The notes beneath the pieces are model-generated. The model worked only from the letters and a program-made list of their open reading frames with translations. It was not told where the DNA came from and ran no database searches. Positions 7,701 through 13,867 of a stretch of DNA of 13,867 nt are shown here, piece by piece. The DNA comes from Ephemerocybe angulata (Eukaryota > Basidiomycota > Agaricomycetes > Agaricales > Psathyrellaceae): contig JAACJK010000256.1 of assembly GCA_013368325.1 (NCBI GenBank), positions 1 to 13,867 of the forward strand. Direction: 5' to 3'. The position numbers were made by a program, and so were the translations under genes. Position 1 is the first letter of the stretch. Each line of letters begins with the position of its first letter.

Positions 7701-9148
7701 ATAGCTGGTAAACATTTATTCTGAGGTGCACCAGCGATACTCCTACCATGTGTGTTACCCCGGCGCCGCTGCCCCTTCCTCAGCCTGCTCGAGTTGGATC
7801 GGTGTCGATGAGGAGGTGTGAGGTGGAGTGCGAGAGACGCCGGAAATGGGAGGAATTCGGCACGTCCGTCGATGCTGAAGCGGAGGCAGAAGGAGCGTCC
7901 TCTTCAAGAATGTTGTCATGAACCGCTGTTGACCGGGAGGGCTTCGCGATCAAGGGACCGACAGTGACGCCGCTCGGTTTAGAGGGTCCCAGACTAGCCG
8001 CGCCAACCTTAAATAGCTGGTAAACATTTATTCTGAGGTGCACCAGCGATACTCCTACCATGTGTGTTACCCCCGGCGCCGCTGCCCCTTCCTCAGCCTG
8101 CCCGAGTTGGTTCGGTGTTTTTGCTCCCGACTTCTCGCATCTGACCTTCGTCCTTTTACAGGGCAGGCATGCATTATGCGGTCTTTCGTAATCGCACGTC
8201 CGACCATCTTGCGACAGGCTTTGCAGTAGTGATTATAAATTCCGGGACGTGTCACCTTTTCGAGACGACGGGGAGAGCGGCATCTCGGGCCAGAAGTATC
8301 TGGGCCAGCTCAGTATCAGGCGGATCGACCTTTAGGGGTGACAGGGCGGGCGACGGGGAGAGCGGCATCTCGGGCCAGAAGTATCTGGGCCAGCTCAGTA
8401 TCAGGCGGATCGCGGGCACCTTTAGGGGTGACAGGGCGGGCGTCGATAGGGCTGTGAACTCTGGGGGGAGATGCAGGACGGGTGTCGGGAACTGAGGGGC
8501 GGCCGCGCTTTTTCGGGAGCCCAGACGACGATGAATTGCTGTCGCTTTCATTCGACGACTTACGCTTCTGGCCTCGGGAGTCCTCCATTCTCACACCCAG
8601 GTTGTCGCCCATGTTCCAGATGATTCATCTTCCGCGTCTTTGTGTGAGTTAGCCGCTGAGTGCGAGTCTTCAATGAGGACGGCCTACCTAGAACTGGAGT
8701 TCGCTTCGGTTCAGTCAAAGATCCTCCTTCGTGCACCTCGTTCCCCTTGTCTGCGTCCACGTCGACATCAGAGCATTTGTCCCTTGCCTGATCCTCCGGG
8801 CTCATCGTAAAACAGGGATCGTCGAATAGACTCATGCGACGTTCGCTACTTCGAGGCTTGCCTTTGTGTTTAACATACGCCCTCAACCAGAGCTTGACTC
8901 GCTCAGTCTTGACCAAGGTGCTTCCGCCGTTCGACAGACTAAGAGTGCCATGTCGCGCAAGTTCCTGATGGAACACGGCCCCAGAGTAAGCATTTGAGAA
9001 TAAAGCCGGATGCCTATGCACTTACGGTGATTTCGTCCAACGCCGATAATTTCGTTGCTGCCTCTTTACTGGTCCATGTTTTGGCCAGCTGTAACTCGCG
9101 GTCGAGCTGATCGAAGAGGTCTTGGGTTCTCCGCTGTGCATCACCCAT
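4759..9148 (-). CDS. Long nuclear-type protein: AT-hook-like patch, Zn2Cys6 cluster, coiled coil, acidic repeat tail
   Basis: I infer one multi-exon gene of roughly 1100 residues. Start: ATG 9148 (G at -3 and +4). Exon 1 (9148-9026) opens MGDAQRRTQDLFDQLDREL. Intron 9025-8965 leads to ELARHGTLSLSNGG and KTERVKLWLRAYVKHKGKP. Junctions at 8700-8560 are unresolved. Next come a Ser-rich stretch and KKRGRPS, an AT-hook-like core. A Zn2Cys6 cluster at 8225-8137 is split over two frames. Exon 7695-7390 follows, then intron 7389-7335. Coiled coil spans 7334-6036 (SKLEEQLTEVEDRLAQFESN). After intron 6035-5974 come Pro/Asn/Gly repeats, then an acidic tail ending PGRVLRSSKKLST. Zn2Cys6 proteins are usually nuclear DNA-binding regulators; this combination is unfamiliar to me. 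Frame breaks at about 5431, 6616, 8204 and 8255 mean it is mis-assembled, unusually spliced or decaying. It could also be two genes split near 7750. Confidence 0.55.
4846..5115 (-). repeat. Two 135-bp coding tandem repeats
   Basis: Units 4846-4980 and 4981-5115 are close copies with a period of exactly 135 bp, so 45 residues in frame. Each encodes a block such as HDADNSAQGGKDSQGAEG followed by EGLGGAQHHTT and FDNMSD. The block is acidic, Gly/Ser-rich and low in hydrophobics. It forms the disordered tail of the long minus-strand gene. Substitutions between copies are mostly conservative and the frame is kept, which suggests translation when the duplication arose. Confidence 0.8.
6602..6652 (-). 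repeat. 16-bp direct repeat 40 bp apart, bracketing a frame break
   Basis: TCCACCTTTTCGCAGC occurs at 6597-6612 and 6637-6652, with a related copy, TCCACCTTTTCGAC, at 6691-6704. On the minus strand each encodes a coiled-coil EKV motif. The 40 bases at 6641-6602 read as GT...AG on the minus strand, and removing them restores the coiled-coil frame. Removing one C from the CCCCC run at 6616-6620 restores it too and gives a better heptad. I favour the homopolymer explanation, because 40 nt is short for this gene set. Confidence 0.6.
7490..8118 (-). repeat. Tandem duplication of a 315-bp intron-plus-exon module
   Basis: Copy A is 7490-7805 and copy B is 7804-8118. They are about 97% identical, with roughly eight differences including a 2-nt loss in copy B at 7855 and a C4/C5 difference. 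Each carries, on the minus strand, the coding end AEEGAAAPG, an intron-like segment (51 nt: 8058-8008 in B, 7746-7696 in A) and an exon encoding LGPSKPSGVTVGPLIAKPSR. Copy A continues in frame into the coiled coil. Copy B loses frame at its 2-nt deletion and stops at 7780. Splicing from the copy B donor (8058) to the copy A acceptor (7696) would keep the frame and skip the damaged copy. Confidence 0.85.
8137..8225 (-). other. Zn2Cys6 cluster motif split across two frames
   Basis: Reading minus from 8225, one frame gives YCKACRKM, with Cys codons at 8225-8223 and 8216-8214. The other frame gives RTCDYERPHNACLPCKRTK followed by VRCEKSG, with Cys codons at 8196-8194, 8169-8167, 8160-8158 and 8139-8137. 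One additional G in the GG at 8205-8204 would fuse them into CX2CX6CX8CX2CX6C, exactly the Zn2Cys6 binuclear cluster spacing, with the Lys/Arg residues typical between cysteines 5 and 6. The motif spacing is visible; the missing base is inference. Confidence 0.65.
8266..8440 (-). repeat. Tandem duplication of a 90-bp coding unit, one copy 5 bp short
   Basis: Unit 8351-8440 (90 bp) and unit 8266-8350 (85 bp) are nearly identical; the shorter lacks CGGGC at the GATCG-ACCTTT boundary. On the minus strand the full unit encodes a 30-residue block, ARPVTPKG then RDPPDTELAQILLARDAALP. The short copy changes frame, so the AT-hook frame ends shortly after it. The second frame carries the repeated peptide on to VSKR before a TGA. 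Confidence 0.8.
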
Positions 9149-9372
9149 GACGGTCTGGCGGGAAAGCTGGGGGGAGCCAATATGGGGCAGTCGTGGTTCG
9201 CAAGTTGAGCCGCTGGGGACGGTCGGTTGTGTGGTAGTTGGTAATTTGAGCCGACAACCAAGGCGCACGCGCGCCGGGCCCAGGATCACGCGGGTATGTG
9301 TTCGTCAACCAGAAAAAGCATCCGCACGGTTTCTCTTTCCTCCCCACCTCAATGACTAGGATCCACAAATCT
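9149..9372. promoter_or_regulatory. Shared divergent promoter region
   Basis: The minus-strand start at 9148 and the plus-strand start at 9373 are 224 bp apart and point away from each other, so both promoters must lie here or overlap the genes. No clear TATA box is seen. The middle is GC-rich (around 9260-9290, including GCGCACGCGCGCC). A TC-rich stretch, TTTCTCTTTCCTCCCC, lies at 9330-9345 just upstream of the plus-strand gene, as is common in fungal promoters. Confidence 0.45.
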
Positions 9373-10215
9373 ATGGGAGGTAGGTGTTCCTCTCCCCGTG
9401 AAGTGCGGTACCCTAACTGATTGGTAGCGCCGGCCGAGTTGGATGATTATGCCATGGACGTCAGTTCTGCCGTGGACCAGGGGGAGAGCTTTGGTATTAT
9501 CGGTGATCCCATTGGTACGGCATAATGACTAACTGCCCATGTCCCCCCTCCTCTTAACAGGGTCCCGCCCAACTGCACCGAACGATGGCTGGATTGGTTT
9601 GCTGTCACGACCTCCTTCTCCGAGCGATTCTGATATCGCTGAGCCCATCCCGCACGATTCGGTATCCGACTCCCACATGGAGGAAGAGATGCACGGTGAA
9701 ACCGCCGATAGTCCCAAGGCTGAAGCCCCGCAAATGCACGACCTTCCGTCTGGCCAGCGCTCCTTGGGCCCAAAACTTAGGAATCTCCGACCGATCGACG
9801 CTCAGCCGGCCCCAGGACAAGCCCCCAGAGGGGAGGGGAAGAACGTACCCATCGCTTTAGGGCAAGGCCAGAGCCAATGCAAGTTGCAATCACAGCCGAT
9901 GTACGACCGTATGTCTGGCCCGAGCTCCTTGGATGACAACGGTTGGAATCTCCAATCCGTTGGCACCTCTCCGTTTCACGGCAAGTCCTAGAAATGCATA
10001 GGCGCGATCTCCGTTCCATGCAAAGCCAGTTGCTCGTCTACCACAAGAGCTTGCTGCGCGCCCAACATCTAACCGACAAGATTATTTCTGCCGTTGTTCG
10101 CACTGGTCGGCTTCAACAGGCTATGCAGAGCGGCGTACAAGCTGGGGCTACCTTGGGAGAATCCGAGGAGACGGCAAGAGAGGATAAGGGCGAGGAGGTA
10201 GACGAAAGGACCTAA
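9373..10215 (+). CDS. 221-residue acidic orphan protein, four exons with a 7-nt first exon
   Basis: The first exon is ATGGGAG (9373-9379). Intron 9380-9427 (GTAGGT, CCCTAAC, GGTAG) joins to 9428-9514, giving MGAPAELDDYAMDVSSAVDQ. Intron 9515-9560 (GTACGG, GACTAAC, TTAACAG) joins to 9561-9908, a disordered Ser/Pro/Gly/Gln-rich part (LLSRPPSPSDSDIAEPIPHD). Intron 9909-9991 (GTATGT...CCTAG) joins to 9992-10215, a helical C-terminus (RRDLRSMQSQLLVYHKSLL, KIISAVVRTGRLQQAM) with an acidic end, stop TAA. A six-base-earlier acceptor at 9985 also keeps frame. If the 7-nt exon is not used, the ATG at 9454 is the next start in the same frame. All junction phases agree, which supports a real gene. I recognise no domain; a heptad-like helix could mediate dimerisation. 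Confidence 0.65.
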
Positions 10216-10665
10216 GGATCGTTGGATATAGCAAAGAACTAGAGGGCTTGAATTCATTTGGCTTCGGTGATGATGAAAATGACACATTCACATACCCACG
10301 CAGTTCCTTCGTATTGTGTTGGTCGGACGCATCTGTTACGTGCTGGGCATCTTCAGTTAGGAATTGTAGAGTTTATAACATCTGAGTGAAATCCTTAGCC
10401 CGTCAACTCTGTTGGCAAGCGAAGTTAGTCTCGGTCGTTGGTAGAGCCTCCGGCGGCCGCAGGTCATAAGAGGGCATTGCGGCCGTTGCGGCAACGGTCG
10501 GACATTGCTATGGAGCACCCTCGGCCGGCCATTCGCACGGGCCCGGCCTGGATCCCCTTGAAAGTTCAATCGTCTCAATGACATGTCGTCGTTTGCTAAT
10601 TACAATGGAAGATTACTATGCTACGACCAAACGAATAGTCCAGTGATAAAATAAAGCTTTAGATT
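10216..10665. other. Intergenic stretch between convergent genes, with a GC-rich palindrome
   Basis: This 450-bp stretch separates the 3' ends of the plus-strand orphan and the minus-strand JmjC gene. It is AT-rich at both ends and GC-rich around 10440-10560. A perfect inverted repeat, CCGTTGC-G-GCAACGG, lies at 10483-10497, with no T or A tract after it that would make it a terminator. I see no supported gene. Confidence 0.5.
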
Positions 10666-12820
10666 TCAATTACCCCTTCCCCGATCCAAAAGTCCAAATG
10701 AGTAAGCCGTGGCACCAGACGTAGAGTAAAACCCGGCATCCAACATGGTAGGTCGGGGGCGTACTCGTGCTTGCGCTTGAGGAAACCTCTTTTGTGTCGT
10801 CATTACAGGTATACGCCATGTAGCCTTTGATTGAGGTCCAGCTACCTTCCCTCCCTCCGAAAGTGGAATCGCTGGAAGTGTCGAATCGTCGATGAGGTCC
10901 CCCTGCGCCAGGTTCTTCTCCACAACCTTTGGCCACAGCTCCTTGTCGTACGACAGCGCATCACGAATTAGATGCACGAGATGGTCTGTTTCTTGTGTAG
11001 CGGGACCGTTGATGGACTTCGAGTTAGCGAATACACCCTGCGCCTTGATAAGGAGGAATGCTTGTTCGACCAGCATCTCGCTGAAGTACTTCTTGACCGT
11101 GTCCGCTTCCTTGTACTTCCCCTCAGGTTGGATTGGGATATGGAGTTCATCCATGCTGACTAGCGCCACCCCTCGGGCATAGACCATAAAGAGCGTGTCC
11201 TTTGCTGTCCTCGGTTCGCCTATCCACGATTTGTACGATCGAGGGTCAAGCACAAACGCGAGGGTTATAAGCACATGGAGGAGGATGAACCCATGAAAAA
11301 CCCTCCACTCAGAGAGAAGGTCGATTCCGAGCTGCTTGGCGTCGGTGTAGGGGATATCTCGACACAGCAGGCGATGATGGAAACAGATGACCTGCATTGC
11401 TAGGAGTCTCCACATTCCGACGTGCGAAGTGTTCGTAACCTGATTTTCCAGGTGAAAAGCAGCGATCAGTGCCCCCGCGGTATCAGTGAATGTGGTCGGG
11501 CAAAAGTAGTGCCCGCCGACACAGATGGAACTCTCCAATGTCCAAACAGTGTGGAAGGTCCAGGGGCGCATGAATCTGCCAACGTATCTGTGAGAACATG
11601 GAACGACCAGAACAAAAGTACACTCACAGTGTGTGATTTGACGGAATCACCACCATCTGTCCGACAGTTCCCCGGTTTGGATGCATCCCAGTCATGGTAA
11701 GTCTTGAGATTATTGAAGCGTTCTATTCGATCCTGTCCGTCCAGGGGTACAGAAACGGCCCATAGCTTGAATCCTGAGGAGGGCTTCATGAAGGTACTCG
11801 ACCCACCAGCGTCAACGTGAGTGGGGTGAGACGCGTGTGCTGTCGCCACCAGTGCCCAGCGCATGTCCTTGATGGGATACTCAACCTTGCAGCCGGAAGG
11901 GAGCTCTGATTCCATTGTGAGGTATGCCTCTACGTCTCCAAACAGAGGCCCTGGAGTAACAGGCCCCAACTGGGGGATGTCAAGGATATTGACTACCTTC
12001 CCTTTCGGCCCTAAACTGTGTTCCCAGTACAGGTCCTCCAGGGTCCCGGTGGAGTGTCGCTCATCACCCCACCCCAAGCTGTAGTCGTGGAGAGTGAATA
12101 ACTTATCCAATGGCGCAATCTTTCGGAGTTCAGCCCTCGAAAACTTCCGATCCTCCTCGGGGCCGCAGACGATCAGTTCATGAGTCCTGTTGATCTCCTG
12201 AAGTTCGATTGGATCGTAATCATCGAATTCTGCTTGAGACATCCTTTTGAATACCGACCGGGCTGGATCAAAGACGTGCGGAGGGCGACCATTCTCGTCA
12301 CAGCTTTTCAAAGAGTTGTTGTAGAAGTCGTAAAACATATTTTCTTCATCTTCCTGGAGGGTGAGGTGAGCAAAGGAAGAAGGAGAGAAGTTAATTGGGT
12401 TGAAAAACTTACTGTTTCTCCATTTGCCTGAAATAGATACTGCACTCCATTCGCATCGTATACTTTCGCCGCAGGATGTTCACTGGTGCGAGCATCATTG
12501 CCAGTTGTGCTACGCACGAATCGCTTGCCCTGAATACTAGCGCTCCCCTCGAGTTCGACACCGTGAAGGATCAGAGCGGTTTGGATCTGCCTGTTAGAAA
12601 CAGGTTGCATCGAACTATCAATAGCCTCGATGGGAAGGGCGAGGGCTTTCCGGGGTACTTCGGTCTCGCCCTCGTTGTCGTTCTCGTTGCCCTTCCCCTT
12701 GCCCTTGCCCTTGCCCTTGCCCTTGCCCTTGCCCTTGCCCTTGCCCTTTCCCTTGTCCTTGTCCTTGTCCTTGTCCTTGTCCTTGTCCTTGTCCTTGTCC
12801 TTGTCCTTGTCCTTGTCCAT
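10666..12820 (-). CDS. JmjC-domain dioxygenase-like protein with Lys-Asp/Lys-Gly N-terminal tract
   Basis: JmjC proteins are Fe(II)/2-oxoglutarate dioxygenases; many demethylate histones or hydroxylate proteins, and the exact substrate cannot be read here. Start: ATG 12820 in a strong context (AGCATGG). The N-terminus is an alternating KD then KG tract, then NENDNEGETE. Intron 12412-12354 (GTAAGT...CCTCCAG) joins in phase 0 to EDEENMFYDFYNN. The JmjC core shows WALVATAHASHPTHVDAGG; H and D of the H-x-D iron triad are at 11819-11811. RPWTFHTVWTLESSICVGG follows, with the distal His at 11553-11551. A helical C-terminus follows to TGA 10666-10668. The two halves lie in different frames. A continuous fit, CTFVLVVPCSHRYVGRFMRP, lies in the downstream frame, implying one missing base near 11624-11633. 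Expected length is about 700 residues. It may be a broken copy or mis-assembled. Confidence 0.75.
12690..12817 (-). repeat. Coding hexanucleotide microsatellite (KD)n(KG)n
   Basis: On the minus strand about eleven copies of GACAAG (12817-12751) are followed by about ten of GGCAAG (12750-12690). In the JmjC gene frame they encode alternating Lys-Asp, then Lys-Gly. Units are six bases, so length changes do not shift frame. The array begins directly at the start codon. In the other minus frames it reads Thr-Arg/Ala-Arg or Gln-Gly without stops. Confidence 0.9.
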
Positions 12821-12829
12821 GCTATTGGT

Positions 12830-13810
12830 TTCCTCCAATGTCCCCTCCTTTTGCTTACCATTTTCCGGTTGTGAACCCCCGCGTTCTCACTCCCGGGGGG
12901 AAGGATCTCGGGAGATGATGAGGTGCCTTCCGGGATGGAGGCGGCGGAGAGCTGTGCGTTGGGGTCTTCCGGAATGGAGGCGGCGGAGATATTAGCGGTT
13001 GAGGTTGCTGCGCGTTGGGGGTTCAGGGATGGAGGCGGTGGAGATACTAGTGGGTTGATCTTGCTGTGCGTTGGGGCCTTCCGGGATGGAGGCCAGGGAG
13101 ATACTAGCGGGCTGCGCGTTGGGGTCTTCCGGAATGGAGGCGGCGGAGATATTAGCGGGTTGAGGTTGCTGCGCGTTGGGGGTTCAGGGATGGAGGCGGT
13201 GGAGATACTAGTGGGTTGATCTTGCTGTGCGTTGGGGCCTTCCGGGATGGAGGCCAGGGAGATACTAGCGGGCTGCGCGTTGGGGTCTTCCGGGATGGAG
13301 GCGGCGGAGATACTAGCGGGTTGACGTTGCTGCGCATTGGGGGGTTCAGGGATGGAGGCGGTGGAGAGACTAGCGGGCTGATCTTGCTGTGCGTTGGGGC
13401 CCTCCAGGCCGAGGGAATGACGCTGTGCTTTGGGGTCTTCCGGGCTGTGAGTGAGGGTGATGGGCCTTCCACTATCGCCTTGGCCTTGCTGAGCGTTAAG
13501 CTGTGGGCAAGGATCCTTCGAGGGGCGCGTTGTGGGAGTCGAAAAAGATCTGGGCCGACCTTGGCCCTTTTGACCTTCATTACAACCTGGCCGTGTTGGC
13601 GATAACAACCCCAGACTCCATGCCCGGCTATGCTGTGGTGGGCGATTATTTGGTGTGTGCGTTGGGACGACGATCCGAATCTACATTGGCTGATGCTCCG
13701 TTGACCAAATCCGCGACGCCGGCCATTTGAAGGATCTGCGTCAAGACTGCGGTCTGCGTAGGCGAGTACTGAGTTCCCATTGAGACTGGAGACTGGTACT
13801 GGCCCATCAT
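12830..13810 (-). CDS. Gln/Pro/Ser-rich repeat protein, 3' end unresolved
   Basis: ATG 13810, with a second ATG at 13807, opens MMGQYQSPVSMGTQYSPTQT and TAVLTQILQMAGVADLVNG. Intron 13684-13633 (GTAGAT...CCACAG, 52 nt) joins in phase 0 to HSRAWSLGLLSPTRPGCNEG, then to tandem units such as NAQQRQPASISAASIPEDP. One frame stays open from 13632 to 12571, though it shifts inside the array and finally reads the downstream microsatellite as Thr-Arg/Ala-Arg. The real 3' end is uncertain. A GTAAGC donor after AACCGGAAAATG (12851) could splice into the KD tract and fuse this protein to the JmjC gene. The protein looks disordered and Gln-rich, as in transcriptional coactivator tails; no domain is recognised. 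Confidence 0.5.
12904..13431 (-). repeat. Coding minisatellite, ~160-bp superunits made of ~54-bp subunits
   Basis: Superunits start at 12961 (160 bp), 13121 (161 bp) and 13282 (150 bp, diverged end), with a partial unit before 12961. Each contains three subunits of 48-54 bp encoding variants of PNAQQDQPTSISTASIPE. The first two superunits are almost identical. They differ from the third by one lost G in a G run (13017-13021 and 13178-13182 are G5, against G6 at 13339-13344). The first also has GG at 12997 where the second has GGG. Confidence 0.85.
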
Positions 13811-13867
13811 TCGTGAATGCAGTCCCTGGTTTGGGTGTTACCGGATGCGTGCTAGGAGGCAATGAAT

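Noticed and set aside
8830..8900. Homeodomain, suggested by KTERVKLWLRAYVKHKGKP and the divergent gene pair as at a mating-type locus
   Set aside because: No W-F-x-N-x-R recognition helix is present in either divergent gene.
10483..10497. GC palindrome as a transcription terminator
   Set aside because: Rho-independent-style hairpins are not used by nuclear fungal genes, and no T tract follows.
11690..11710. Plus-strand GTAAGT at about 11699 as a donor of a plus-strand gene
   Set aside because: The surrounding sequence is the JmjC exon on the minus strand, and no plus-strand exon pattern surrounds the site.
12476..12874. Plus-strand open frame reading as long Leu-Ala/Leu-Val repeats, like a membrane protein
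   Set aside because: It is the antisense of the hexanucleotide microsatellite. The minus strand has the splice sites and the JmjC continuation.
12904..13431. CRISPR-like array
   Set aside because: The repeats are contiguous coding minisatellite units without unique spacers, in a eukaryotic context.

Overview
The window reads as nuclear DNA of a filamentous basidiomycete, most likely an agaricomycete. Genes on both strands are cut by many short GT-AG introns of about 46-83 nt with CTAAC/CTGAC-like branch sites. The recognisable families are fungal: a nucleotidyltransferase-fold orphan family, a JmjC dioxygenase, a Zn2Cys6 cluster and a possible Con-6-like remnant. I see no rRNA, tRNA, CRISPR array, insertion sequence or complete transposon. 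This is an accessory-type region: family members of unknown role, gene remnants and tandem repeats, with no housekeeping gene recognised.

Layout. 31-1227 (+) is a nucleotidyltransferase-like gene with an unresolved 5' end. 1307-2121 holds only a weak minus-strand gene remnant. 2194-2636 (+) is a short, broken-looking gene resembling Con-6. 2801-3252 (+) is a clean two-exon gene for a 131-residue orphan. 3336-3738 (+) belongs to an uncharacterised basidiomycete family and carries one frame break. 3964-4423 (-) is a two-exon orphan whose stop sits on a consensus splice donor. 4759-9148 (-) is a long gene combining a helical N-terminus, an AT-hook-like patch, a Zn2Cys6 cluster, about 430 residues of coiled coil and a repetitive acidic tail. 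It is divergent, across about 224 bp, from a four-exon orphan at 9373-10215 (+) that begins with a 7-nt exon. 10666-12820 (-) is a JmjC protein whose N-terminus is a Lys-Asp/Lys-Gly microsatellite. 12830-13810 (-) is a Gln/Pro/Ser protein built on a minisatellite.

The most notable theme is that many good reading frames are broken by a single base, usually at a short homopolymer, while splice sites and domain motifs stay intact. In the long Zn2Cys6 gene, adding one G at each of two places would unite the AT-hook region, a textbook CX2CX6CX8CX2CX6C cluster and the downstream exon. The same gene carries a 315-bp tandem duplication of an intron-plus-exon module; skipping one copy by splicing keeps the frame. 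Either the assembly under-calls homopolymers or the region is decaying; reads or cDNA would decide.

How the genes work together cannot be shown. A plausible inference is that the Zn2Cys6/AT-hook protein and the JmjC protein are nuclear and act on chromatin or transcription. Nothing in the sequence links them in one pathway.
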